DNA of 64,000 nucleotides, taken from assembly GCA_958450325.1 (NCBI GenBank), contig OY288247.1, forward strand, positions 55,927,701 to 55,991,700, in the 5' to 3' direction. The translations under genes and the position numbers were made by a program. The notes below the pieces were generated by a model. It was given only the letters and a program-made list of their open reading frames with translations. It did not search any database and was not told where the DNA came from. This DNA comes from Agrostemma githago (Eukaryota; Streptophyta; Magnoliopsida; Caryophyllales; Caryophyllaceae). Of this stretch, positions 11,671-22,252 are shown one piece after another. Position 1 is the stretch's first letter. Each line of letters starts with the position of its first letter.

Positions 11671-12634
11671 CCTCCTCCTCCGGAGGGCTGGAAGTCAGGG
11701 TGGCTGAGGAAAGCCACTCAGAGGATAGTGGGGTTGGGGGGCAACTCCCCTGAGCCTGCTCCCCTTAATGTTATTGACTCTGACAACGAGGCGTTGGAGA
11801 TTGACACCTCTACAATCGCCGACTCACTTATTCCTAGGGAGTCAGGGAGGACCCATTACCTAGATAAGACCATGTATAGAATCCCCCTGCGGACATACCA
11901 AGCTCCCAAGAACCGGGACCTTATTTTGGAGAAAAACGCTGAAGAGGCCATAGCCAGGCATTACAACTTTGGGGAGGGTTATACTGTCATTGTCCTTGGG
12001 GAGAAGGACACCGTATGCAATCCCCCTGATGGCTGCATAGCTGTCTATCATAAGTGTCTTGACTTCGGCCTGCGCTTTCCCCCGCACCCTTTCCCGGAGG
12101 AGGCCTTCAGGGGTATGAATATGGCTATCGCCCAGTTGACGGCCCTTGTTGTTAGGTCGTTGATAGCATATACCTGGACCTGCCTGTTCTGGGGTGAAGA
12201 GCCATCCATAGATGCCTTAAGGTTTATGGTGGGCCTGTAAATGGTGGCTTCCACTGAGGGGGGCGGCTCCCCATGTTATTTCTCCCTTCTCCGTCAAAAA
12301 ACCAGCTTCCTAGTTTGGCCAGTACTGGGCAACCTGAAGGATTGGAAGGACAACTTTTTATATGTGCATAGCGCTACGGGATGGCGGATTCCTAGGCATT
12401 TCAGGAACCATGTCCATACCCGGCTGGAGACTCGCCAGGAGTATCACCCTGGGGTCGGGGGAAAGGCTCTTGAAGTCAGGCTGACCCGGAAAAAGAAGAA
12501 CTTGGTCGAACAGTTCACTTCTTCCAAGGACAGGAAAGGCGTGTATGGCCCTGACCACTGGCTCCCCCATGCGGAGCTTATTGCGACTGATGATTATTTG
12601 ACCCGAGTGGACCTAACTCCGGGTCTTAGTGCAG

Positions 12635-12722
12635 GTAGCTTGGGAACTTTGATGGCAGCTGAATTTCCTTAGCCTTCATTTTATTGTGTGCTTACTTGAC
12701 TATCTTTCTTAATTTCTTGCAG
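12635..12722 (+). other. Predicted spliceosomal intron in the antisense accessory gene
   Basis: The donor is GCAG/GTAGCT at 12635 and the acceptor TTTCTTGCAG ends at 12722 after a T-rich tract. The unspliced frame stops at 12672. Removing the 88 bp joins the codons without a frame change and continues into DFATFLWSRKEM, a conserved-looking stretch of this family, and on through 13084. Confidence 0.75.
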
Positions 12723-14222
12723 ACTTTGCTACCTTCCTCTGGTCAAGGAAAGAGATGAGGAACCTTGGCCTGAATAGCGATTTCTCGGTTGCCGTCAGCC
12801 ATCCTCCCCTCCCATCCACCTACAAGAAGCGGAATCTGATGAAGTATGTAAAGAGTTTATCAATCAACAGAGCGAGGTTTCCTCCTCCTCCTCCCAAGCT
12901 GACTCCTGCAAGGTCTGTAGCTCCGGCTTCTGTCCTCAGGGATGCAAAGGCAGAGGCTGCCTCAGAGGCCACCTTTTCCCCTGTTGGTAAACACGGAGGC
13001 TCCCCTGCTGGGACTCGTCCTCCTGCGAGGTCAAAGCCCTCTCACTCTGAGGAAACTAGGGAGAGCACTCCCCTGACTGGTAGGTAGAGAAAAGACAAGG
13101 AACCGATGGATGTCGTTGCGGTGGTGGATCTGGAAGCGGATGCCAACACGCCTGAGGCCAAGCACCCTGCTCGTGATATCCCAGGCACCTTGTTCTCAGA
13201 AGAGAACGCTGAGTTTCACTTCACTGCTGGCGATAGTATTGACGCCTCCGCCTTGCTCTCTGATTCCAACACTGCGTTGGCGGACCATCTCACCAAGTCC
13301 TTGGCCTACTCTACTAATCAAGTGATCCAGTTTGTTCAGCGCTGCTCCAGGGTGTTCCAAGCTTCTACAGAGCTGGCGGCTCTCAGTCGTTTGAGTGATG
13401 AAGAATTGAGCGTTACTCCTGGGTTCCCTCTCCCTGAACGCTTGGCGGTAATTGAGAGAGATATTGCTCTCATTGCCAGCCTGAAAGATCAGCTGTCAAA
13501 GTATGAGGGCGAGCTGGGAGAGGCCAGAGACCAGGTAACCCACTGGAAGACTCAGGGTGAAAAGGTTGCGAGGGAGGCTGCTGACTTTGAGGCAGAGTTG
13601 GCGGAGGCCAGGAAGGCGGTTGCCGAGTTGGAGCAGGCCAAGAAGGCAGTTGCTGAGCTGGAGCAGTTTAAGAAAAGGGTGGCTGAGCTGGAGGAGCGCC
13701 TGACCAAGGCCGATTCAGACTCCAGAAGGCGCAGGGTGACTTGAAGACGCAGGGCGAGGAATGGCAAAAAGAAAAGAACGACATCATTCAGGAGGCCAAC
13801 ACTGCGGTGGCAGAGCACTTCAACGCCGGAGCCTCTTCCTCTCTAAAGTTTGTCATGGAAGTCATTATGGAGATGCTTCCAAACTTTGACGAGGATGCCT
13901 TCCAAGCCCTTTATACTGCCAAGAATGACGCCCGGGCTAACAGATCACCTGAGGAGGCTCCTGATGCTGACCAGGAGGCCCCTACGGCGTAACATGCAGG
14001 GCAGTCGCCCTCTGAGGGCTCCTGCCTTTACCCTTATGCGCTTCTGCTTCCTCGTTGATCTATCTATCTTTTTACGCGCCGGGCCCTGATGTGGCCGGCT
14101 GCCGGCTAGTTGTAACCTTTTTAACTCTTGTGTCTGGATTTTATTACCTGTTTTGCTAAACTCTTGGATTTGTTATGAATGTATTCCTTTCGTTTGTATT
14201 ATTGTTTTTCGAAGTTTAGTTC

Positions 14223-14840
14223 GACCCTGATTTCTTAATAAAAATTCAGGGGGCTTGCCCCCTATCTGCCCAAAGGTAGGTAGGGGGCTTTCCCTTTTTT
14301 ATGCAAGGTTGGGGGTGCCCCCAGTCCTTATTCATTTGGTGTATACGGCCTGGCCTGACCCTGGCTTCTTTGCCGAAGTCCAGGGGGCCTGCCCCCTGCC
14401 TGCCCAGAGGTAGGTAGGGGGCTTTGTGTTTTTTATACAAGGTTGGGGGTTGCTCAGTCCTTGTTCTTTTTTGACACGTGGGCCTGGCCTGACCCTGGCT
14501 TCTTTGCCGAAGTCCAGGGGGCCTGCCCAGAGGTAGGTAGGGGGCTTTTGTGTTTTTTATACAAGGTTGGGGGTTGCCCAGTCCTTGTTCTTTTTTGGCA
14601 CGTGGGCCTGGCCTGACCCTGGCTTCTTTGCCGAAGTCTAAGGGGCCTGTCCCCTGCCTGCCCAGAGGTAGGTAGGGGGGCTTTTGTGTTTTTTTATACA
14701 AGGTTGGAGGTTGCCCATTCCTTGTTCTTTTTTGGCACGTGGGCCTGGCCTGACCCTGGCTTCTTTGCCGAAGTCCAAGGGGCCTGCCCCCCGCCTGCCC
14801 AGAGGCAGGTTGGGGGACTTAAGTTTTTTGTTGGGGGTCT
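14223..14840 (+). repeat. Five-copy tandem array, about 134-bp unit, between convergent genes
   Basis: Units begin GACCCTG at 14223, 14357, 14491, 14615 and 14752. Each has a block with AGAGGTAGGTAGGGGG and then ATACAAGGTTGGGGG. Unit 2 has a perfect 8-bp stem with a 2-base loop (CAGGGGGC, CT, GCCCCCTG). Units 1, 4 and 5 have variants, and unit 3 lacks about 10 bp that would form the right arm. The array sits between the 3' ends of the plus-strand accessory gene and the minus-strand integrase. The long minus-strand open frame across it is a by-product of the repeat. Confidence 0.92.
14237..14242 (+). terminator. Poly(A) signal-like AATAAA downstream of the antisense gene
   Basis: AATAAA lies 245 bp after the antisense gene's stop codon and inside the first unit of the tandem array. 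It is a plausible near-upstream element for a plus-strand transcript; no transcript evidence is available. Confidence 0.4.
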
Positions 14841-15043
14841 ATTTTCTCCGGGTTTTGCAACATGGGGGCCCTTCCTGCTCGTTTGTGTGTGAAATGCAAG
14901 TTTGAACAGACAACAAGTATAAATTCGAGATTCTTTTCATTTCTTGTAAGACTTAAAACTTCCATGGTCGGAGTCGTCGACATTCTATTCTGACCGTCCT
15001 CCGCCGATTTTTTGGAAAAAGAAAATTCTCTAGTTTCTTAGTG
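14841..15043. other. Short non-coding spacer between tandem array and integrase end
   Basis: About 200 bp separating the tandem array from the stop codon of the minus-strand pol. I see no further signal in it. Confidence 0.5.
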
Positions 15044-16084
15044 CTAGACATAGTATCTCTTCAGAGTATCTGCGTTCCAGTGGGTGGCCAACTCTTGGCC
15101 TTCTGTGTTGGCGATTCTATAGGTACCTGGTCCCATAATCCGGGTCACCTCGTATGGGCCTTCCCAATTGGCACTTAGTTTCCCGGCCTGGGTTTTCCGT
15201 AGGACCAGGTCTCCTACCTGGAAATTTCTTGTATTCACCTTCTTGTTGTATGCTTTTCTCATCCGTTGTTGGTAGGCGGCAATATTGACGCAGGCCTCTG
15301 GCCTTACTTCCCCTACTAGATCAAGAGCCTCGGTCATTGCGGCCTCATTGCTTGCTCTATCATACTGCTGGGATCGTAGGGTAGGAATTCGTGCTTCTAT
15401 GGGCAGCAGGGCCTCGGCCACGTAGACCAGGCCAAAAGGAGTTTGCCCTGTGGACTCCTTTCTGGTGGTTCTAATTGACCATAGCACACTTGGCAGTTCA
15501 TCCGCCCATCTTCCCTTGAGTTCATCCACCATCCTCTTTAGCCCGTTCAGTATTTGCTTGTTCACCGCTTCAGCCTGCCCATTGGTTTGAGGGTGGCAGA
15601 CGGCTGAATAAGCGACAGTAATGCCATGCCCTTCCAGCCAGGTCCTCAGGGGATCGTTATCAAATTGCCTTCCATGGTCGAAAACCAGTACCTTTGGCAG
15701 GCCATACCTTGTCATGATATTCCTCCAGATTACCTTCCAGACTGCTGGCTCCGTTATGTTTGGGACGGCCTCAGCTTCGATCCATTTGGTAAAGTAATCA
15801 ATTCCCACTATCAGAAATTTTCTGCCCCCAGTCGCCGTGGTGAACGGACCCAGAATGTCCATCCCACATTCAGCGAAAGGGATGGGGGACAAGATTGGTC
15901 TAAGGTCTTAGGCATGGGCATGTATTGAGAGGGCGAAGAGTTGACACTTTCTACATTTCTGGGTCCGGCTCCTGGCATCAGCAAGCAGGGTCGGCCAGTA
16001 GTAGCCTGCCCTCAGGGCCTTGTGTGCCAGTGACCTTCCTCCTATATGATGGTCGCAGATTCCTGAGTGGATATCGTCTAGTAC
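15044..16084 (-). pseudogene. Tat element integrase (3' part of pol)
   Basis: Integrase inserts the cDNA copy into the host genome. In the pol frame the minus strand shows the zinc-binding HHCC region (about 16070-15930; IHSGICDHHIGG ... KCRKCQLFA). The catalytic core follows, with Asp in GMDILGPF, Asp in FDHGRQF and Glu in NGQAEAVNKQ, and then a C-terminal GDLVLRK...NWEGPYEV module ending RYYV at 15044. In-frame TAA codons at 16087-16085 and 15910-15908 break it from RNase H and split zinc finger from core. The catalytic DDE residues are all present, so the core is intact but unlikely to be made as one protein. Confidence 0.93.
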
Positions 16085-19000
16085 TTATGCGGCCTGCCCT
16101 GCCCCCAGGCACCTGAGTAGGGGTGAGGAGAATGATTTCTTGTACGGTTCTTCGCCAATTAATATGAACCATGCGGTCTTTACTGGCATCCTTCTCTTCT
16201 GCACTGGGTCCAGTGGAAGGGTTCCATACTTCTTGAATTGGATGATTGAGGTCGTCCAGTCCTCAGACCCTGCCTCCTCAATGACGCCGACCGGTTGGCA
16301 GGGGGTGGTGGATTTTTGTTGGATTACATCCACCCAGACTGATCTCCTTATGTCCTGCAGGCTAGAGCTGGCCAGCTTCGATAGGGCATCTCCCCGGTTG
16401 TTCTGGGACCGAGGAATTTGTTTGACTTCATAGGATTTTAACCCTGACAGTTCTTGTTTTACCCGCTCTAGGTACAATGTCATAACCTGATCTCTGGCCT
16501 CATATTCACCATTGATTTGGTTGGCTATGAGCTGGGAGTCTGTTGCTAGGACAAGCCTTTCTGCTCCTGCAACCTTAGCCAGATTGATACCTACCAGTGC
16601 GGCCTCGTATTCGGCTTCGTTATTTGATGTAGGGAATGTGAACCTGAGCGCATGCTCGAAGTCCATTCCCTCAGGGCTGGTCAGCATGATCCCCGCCCCT
16701 GCGCCATTGGCTGTAGAGGATCCGTCAGTGTATACTGTCCATTCTCTTGCAGGTGGCTCATCTTCCTCTGAATGAGAACATTCTGCCAGGAAATCTGCCA
16801 AGGCCTGCGCCTTGATGGCAGTCCTGGGCTGGTATGATATGCCTAGCCCGCTCAGCTTTACGGCCCATTTCAGCAGTCTTCCAGACTTCTCGAATTTTTC
16901 TAGAACTTTTTCCAGGGGCTGGTCGGTTAGTACAACGACAGGATGGGCGTCGAAATAAGGCATGAGCTTCCTAGCTGCGATGACGACTGCGTATGCTGCT
17001 TTTTCAACAACCGGGTAATTCTTCTCTGCTGCCCCCAGGGCATGGCTCACAAAATAGATTGGCTGTTGGGAGCCTGCTTCTTCCCTTAAAATTACCGCGC
17101 CCACCGTTGAGTTTGTTACGGCAATGTAAAGGAATGGCCTCGCCCCTGCCACTGGCCTCGCCAGGGTGGGCAGCTTTTTCAAGTGCTCCTTCAGTTGTTC
17201 GAAAGCTTCTCTTTGTTCAGTTTCCCATTTAAACTGTTTGTTTCCTTTCAAGATTTTGAAGAAAGGTTTTGATTTGTCGACTGACCTGGCGATGAATCGT
17301 GCCAGGGCGGCCATCCTGCCAGTCAGGCGCTGAATGTCTCTAATTGTTCTGGGATTTGGGAGGTCCAGGACAGCTTGAACTTTCTCTGGGTTTGCATCGA
17401 TTCCCCTGCAGCTAACCAGGAACCCTAAAAACTTCCTTGAGCGGACCCTGAATGTGCATTTCTTGGGGTTCAGCTTCATCCGATATGCGCGTAGGGAGGA
17501 GAAAGTCTCCTGCAAATCTTTCAAGTGTTCACTCTCCCCCTTGCTTTTCACTATTGCGTCATCGACGTATGCCTCCAAGTTTCTGCCTTTCTGTCTTTCG
17601 AACACCTTATCGACCAGCCTTTGGTATGTCGCGCCTGCATTTTTGAGCCCAAATGGCATCATCTTGTACATATAGGAGCCTGAGCTAGTGATAAATGCAC
17701 ATTTTACCCTGTCAGGCTGTCAGAGATAGACTTGGTTGTAGCCTGAAAAGGCGTCCAAGAAGCTGAGCATGGAGTAGCCACTGGTAGCATCCACCAACTG
17801 ATCTATTCTTGGCAGGGGATAGCAATCTTTGGGGCACGCCTTATTGAGATTGGTGAAATCCACGCACATTCTCCAGGCGCCTGAGGACTTTTTTAGCGTC
17901 ACCACGTTAGCCAGCCATTCAGGGTAGCCGCAAGCTTCTATGAAATCAGCTTTCAAGAGCTTTTCGATTTCTTCCTTGATGGCCTGATCCTTTTCGGCGA
18001 ACATAATTCTTTTCTTTTGTTTCATAGGGCGTGCTTCCGGGATCACGTTCAGCTTGTGAACAATGTGAGCCGGATCTACCCCTGGCATTTCGCTCGCCGA
18101 GTAGGCAAATACGTCTCTGTTATCTCTCAAGACTTTAATTAATTTTTCGCGGTAGGAGCTTTCCAGGTCTGCCCCTATCAGGACTTGCCTTCCTGGTTCC
18201 AGTTCCACTAGCATGCTTTCTCCCCCAGGTTCGAGGTGGTCTGATTTCTGCTGACCGGATGGAATCTCGCCTTCCCTGCTGGGGGAACTGTCTGCTTTCC
18301 GCTTTCCTTTTCTTTCAATTTCATGAGTGCGCAGGGCTACGGAGTAGCACTGCCTGGCTGACTCCTGGTCCCCGTGCACCTTCCCTCCCATCCCAAAATC
18401 AGTAACATAGGCTATGGTCAGGGCTCTGATTGATATGGCAGCCTCAATCTCATCCAAGGTAGCCCTGCCTATCAGGGCATTGTATGCAGATTTTGCATCC
18501 ACAACAACAAATGATGCCCTAATATTCCTGGCTGAGTTTCCCTCTCCAAACGTCACTGGCAGATTGATGATCCCCATTGGAAGCACGCCTGCTCCGCTGA
18601 ACCCGTATAGTGATCCGGGGGCAGGCTTGAGGTGTCTTTTCTCTAGATTCATTTTGTCAAATGCGTCTTTGTATAGCAGGTTAGTATAGGCTCTTGTATC
18701 CACCATACATCTTCTTACGATATGATTGCTGATGACAAGAGACAATGCCAGGGGGTCGCTGTGAGGATATATCACCTGCCCTGCATCCTGAGGGGTGATG
18801 GTCAGGGTAAGGCCTTTTGGGCTCCCTGCCCTCTCAGCGTAACATATCTGGTTTCGCAGCTCACGGATTTGCCTTTTTTTACTTCTTTTACTTGTCTGAC
18901 CTTCAGCGTCCCCTGATATTACAAGAATTATCAGGCGGTTTTGTACTGAGTCCTCCGGTTTGTCCGCTGCCTCCTTCTGGCTTTTGTTTTTTGCGGCGTA

Positions 19001-19185
19001 GGTACTCAACCAACCATTCCTGATGAGCTTCTCAATCTCGTCCTTTAGATGGCGACAATCCTCAGTGGTATGCCCAACGCAATCATGAAATGTGCAATAC
19101 TTTTTGGGATCGCCCTTCGGGCTGCGCGGCTTGCTTGGGCGGTTCCACTTGGCCGTCTCCTTTTCCAGCTCAAAAATTCTGCTCT
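16085..19185 (-). pseudogene. Tat element gag C-terminus, protease, reverse transcriptase and RNase H
   Basis: One long minus-strand frame. It opens with a Gag zinc knuckle of the form CX2HX4HX4C (CTFHDCVGHTTEDC, about 19090-19045). The aspartic protease reads VDTRAYTN at 18703-18680: the normally invariant glycine after Asp-Thr is Arg (AGA at 18694-18692), which should abolish activity. RT follows (DFIEACGYPEWLANVVTLKKSSGAWRMCVD, partly quoted by position about 17955-17860), with YVDD at 17569-17558. RNase H shows YTDGSS, NEAEYEA, ATDSQL and GDALSKLAS (about 16740-16370). An in-frame TGA at 17719-17717 splits RT. The domain order PR-RT-RH-IN is that of Ty3/gypsy. Confidence 0.93.
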
Positions 19186-20756
19186 TGATCTATTGAGGGT
19201 TGTGTAGCTATCAAACCTGGGCTGATAAGTCGTGCGCTCCTTTCTTGGGGTGTCCCCCTCCTCAGTTCTCTGTTTGCTCGCCTCACCCTTGCTGCGTCCA
19301 CCCTACGGTCCCCCCTGTGTCCTAGAAGGCCCTGTGAGGGTGTCCGGCAGGCTGTGGAACTCTTCCTACAGCATGAAGTCCTCGGCAATTTTCCGAGCTT
19401 TGGCCAGAGTTTTTGGCTGGGCTCTAATCATTTGATTTTTCATCTCCCCCGGGAGCAGCGAGTTGGTTAGTGCGTAAGTTGCAGTCGGGTCGTCGATTTC
19501 TTTGACCTGTTGGAAAGATAGGTCGAACCTCTTTAGATACTCCTGACGGTTTCGCCCTTCTTCTGCCTCAGGGTCATTAGGTCGAATTGAGTTAGCCTGC
19601 ACCTCTTGTTCCCTGCGTATTGGTCCAAGAAGGCTTCAACCAACTCTATGAAATAGCTAATCAACCCCTGCAGCAGGTCTCTAAACCATCCCTGAGCTAG
19701 ACCTACAGGAGTGGTGGGGAAAATCTTGCACCAAACTGCATCATCAGCATCATACATCCCCATATGGCTCTCATAGGCCACCAGGTGGTCCTCCGGGTCA
19801 GTGGTTCCGTCAAACTTGACAGATGATATTTTTATCTTCGGGATGGGATACCCCTGCACCTCAGGGTGGAGCGGTGTCTTGGTAGGTCTACCCACCATTT
19901 TTTACCTGCTCCCGACAGAGTGGTACCCGTAGTCATCCCATTTGCCAGGGGTCGGTTTTCCCACACTTGGGGAGCGGTGCCTGGGAGGTTGCCTACTCAT
20001 AGCCTCATCATCCCGTACCGAGGAACGGTGGCTGCGTCGTTTCTTCTGGGGTAGCTCCAGGTTATCGTCTTGACGATGCCTTGATTCGAGTGGCCGTCCC
20101 TGGTTGAGCCTTGATTGCAGGTTCTGAGACAGCCCTGGAGCTAGCTTTGACTCTGCCGCAGGCGTCAACCTGGAGAAGACTCCGCCTTGCTTTTCCCCCA
20201 GACGCTTTGATGCAGGCTCCCTGTGTTTCATCTGATCCTGAAGATCTTGAGACAAGCCTCTTTTCTCGACAGCTGATGTGGACTCAGTGGTATGTATGGA
20301 AAACGCTTGCTGCTGAGCAGGTTGTTCTTGATTACCGGCGGTAATGCGTTTCTGGGCCTATACATATCCTTGAGCAGTTTTTCGCGCCTTCCTTTGGACA
20401 TTCCTGGCGGCGGTTCACTTCGTGCCCCCAGCCCCTTCCACACCTTCAAAGTGAAGTTGCCTGGGGGTCGTCACGATCCTGCCCACCAGGTCCTCTGGAG
20501 TGAATTCCTGATTGAGCATAGCTGAGAAGAAGGTCGCAGTTTGTGCAACCTGGACAGGGGTGAGGTTCAAACTGGGCCTCTGATGCCCGACCTGCCCAGC
20601 TGTAACTGCGGTCTCTTTGTTAGGTGCTCCTTGGAGACTAACCCGCCCTACTCCTGGGATTGTAGCAGTGGGCGTTATCTCCGGCATGCCATACAGGGGG
20701 ATCACCGGTGGTACCGTCGGACCCGCCCCGGAACTGGCTTCAACAATCTCAGGCAT
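19186..20756 (-). pseudogene. Tat element gag, frameshifted
   Basis: The likely start is ATG at 20756-20754, about 54 bp after the primer site. The capsid-type Retrotrans_gag core lies at about 19840-19370 (FDGTTDPEDHLVAYESHM, then EYLKRFDLSFQQVKEI). It is preceded by a basic Arg/Ser-rich linker. Frame changes are needed near 20440, 20240, 19555 and between 19366 and 19186, with a stop at 19902, so this Gag cannot be made. It encoded the particle protein that packages the element's RNA. Confidence 0.85.
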
Positions 20757-20809
20757 ATTGTTTGATTGCGGTTGATTTTTGTGGGTAACTCGTGAGCACA
20801 ACCGAAGTC

Positions 20810-20827
20810 TCCCCACAGACGGCGCCA
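20810..20827 (-). promoter_or_regulatory. Primer binding site of the Tat element
   Basis: On the minus strand TGGCGCCGTCTGTGGGGA lies three bases after an LTR end (GATCGGAACA). This form is familiar from Tat-lineage elements; I do not assign the tRNA. Confidence 0.8.
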
Positions 20828-20830
20828 AAT

Positions 20831-21034
20831 TGTTCCGATCACGGAAACAATCGACCCGAAGCGGATTCGGATCCTTTGATTTGTGATGTTGTCACCAGGC
20901 AACTAGGAGGATCCGCCTTTGAAGCCGAGTCGTCACTAGGTCGTCATCTAAACAAAACTTTACATTTTCGCACTTTCTTTTATCATGCACTACGACAATA
21001 CTAGGCAAGGACACTAGGTCCATAAACACATACT
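20831..21034 (-). repeat. 5' LTR of the Tat element (inner edge certain, outer edge not)
   Basis: The plus strand begins TGTTCCGATCACGG at 20831, i.e. the minus-strand LTR ends CGGAACA next to the primer site. The outer end is unknown. CATACTAAAACA at about 21023-21034 is one candidate, which would make a very short LTR for this lineage. A second copy is not in the window to settle this. Confidence 0.45.
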
Positions 21035-22231
21035 AAAACATGTAACGTCCCAAATTCAACCGCAAATACTAAAATACACTAAATAAACCCGAGTGATTCC
21101 GAGAACCGTTCTCAACTATCTATGCATCGTGTCCCATTTAGTGTATACTCCGAGGGTGCAACTCCTCACAATGTGATTTACTTATATTCGCATTTACAGA
21201 TTTCGTATGATTTATCGCTTTTATGACATTATAATCGCATGCTAAATCACCTAACACGGAATTCAAAACGTAAAACAACTAAAACTGAACAAAGTGATGG
21301 TCGAGTTCTGTATTAGTCCGGGTGCTCGCCTTACTAGCTTCGACGCATCCCTATTAATGCCTAACCGACGCATCTTAAGCAGAATACCAGGTAAGGTATA
21401 TCATGAGAATGACTAATATCCGTATTATCGCGTTAAACCTGATCTGCTAATACGTATAATATTAGTACTCTCTACTCTCCTATGTGCATCTTTTCATGGC
21501 CTGCTTGTCACGTGAAATCGCATGCAAAGAATGTAAACACAACTACTTCGACGACAAAACTTACTTGTCCTTAAACAACCGACGTAGCAAAAGGTATAGG
21601 GTGAAAACAATGGATGTTACAGTACTTCCGCCACAACAAAAGAACTAAGTTATCAGCCCACTGATTGATTAGTAGAGGCAGCTATAGTGCTGGCGGGATT
21701 GGGTGTCGATGTCTATCGTACGTTGGCTTCCCAATATACCCTCACCCCTTACTCAGAATCGATAGTTTCCGGATGTTTGAAACCATTGGCAATGAGGGTC
21801 ATTCCAGGCATGGAGTGCTTAAGGGTACAAGTCTTTATCTTTAGGTCCCGTGCCCCTCAACTTTGAGCCGGCTAGGGTTCAAATTTGACTTAAACGGTTT
21901 CCAAATCCCCATAATCGACTCAGTGGCGACTCCACAAATCGGCAACGAATTCAGTTCACTAAAAAGATCGCCTTACCAAACGAATCGGCCTTTAAACATT
22001 TAGAACCACGACTCGATCGATTCCAAACGGAAACACGGGTGCCCGCACCCGTCTAGTACAAGTCCGGATCGTCATCCGAATCGAGGTCCGAAACATCGCC
22101 CCGTACGCGAGATCGGACCGAGCCCTGACCGGGAGGGGGCCACGTGGGTGGCCGCCGCCATACATTGAAAAACCGGGTCGGTCCCGCGCGGGCGTGCACA
22201 GGGCGCTGGGCGGTGCGGACGGACGTCCATA
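21035..22231 (+). repeat. Right part of an Ogre-like 5' LTR
   Basis: The part from about 21650 on aligns with the last 370 bp or so of the LTRs at 2937-5229 and 9380-11670. Examples are CCCTCACCCCTTACTCAGA, then TTTCCGGATGT, CCATTGGCAA and a later TGGCGACTCC at 21924-21933. It ends CGTCCATA at 22231, a form of the TGTCCACA terminus. The Tat element probably inserted into this LTR, since its left part is absent. What 21035-21650 belongs to is unresolved. Confidence 0.6.
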
Positions 22232-22234
22232 GTT

Positions 22235-22252
22235 TGGCGACTCCGCTGGGGA
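22235..22252 (+). promoter_or_regulatory. Primer binding site of the Ogre-like element
   Basis: TGGCGACTCCGCTGGGGA, three bases after the LTR end. This is the classical Ogre/Tat-type primer site, as I recall matched to tRNA-Arg. Confidence 0.85.

Larger units (their letters stand above)
2844..13992 (+). pseudogene. Antisense accessory gene of the Tat element: Transposase_28-like domain plus coiled coil, split by an insertion
   Basis: Read antisense to gag-pol. The first part is 2844-2936; it resumes at 11676 after the inserted element and one CCTCC copy are removed. The best continuing frame has an ATG at 2890; the frame from ATG 2844 (MANRRAQ) is one base off, so there is a frameshift or the later start is right. 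The N-terminal half (11677-12860) has the pattern of the plant 'putative gypsy type transposon' family (Transposase_28, PF04195): LRFPPHPFPEEAF, AQLTALVVRSLIAYTWTCLFW, later GNLKDWKDNFLYV. A Pro-rich linker and an Ala/Glu/Lys heptad coiled coil (13440-13950) follow. Lesions: in-frame TAA 12238-12240, TAG 13085-13087, a frameshift near 13720-13740. An 88-bp intron (12635-12722) restores the frame when removed. AATAAA lies at 14237-14242. Function unknown. Confidence 0.7.
1668..21034 (-). mobile_element. Tat-lineage Ty3/gypsy element, minus strand, decayed and nested
   Basis: Gag, protease, RT, RNase H and integrase are recognisable in order on the minus strand from 20756 down to 15044, with a primer binding site at 20827-20810. 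Left of integrase, in antisense, lies the accessory gene region (1668-13992) typical of Tat elements. An 8.7-kb element (2937-11670) is inserted inside it, and an Athila-type element cuts it off at 1668. The 3' LTR of this element is not in the window. The right boundary given here is provisional because the far end of its 5' LTR could not be fixed. Confidence 0.8.

Noticed and set aside
14246..14701. 151-codon minus-strand frame with repeated PYLPLGRQG
   Set aside because: It lies over the tandem array, whose unit lengths are not multiples of three, and the frame matches no family.
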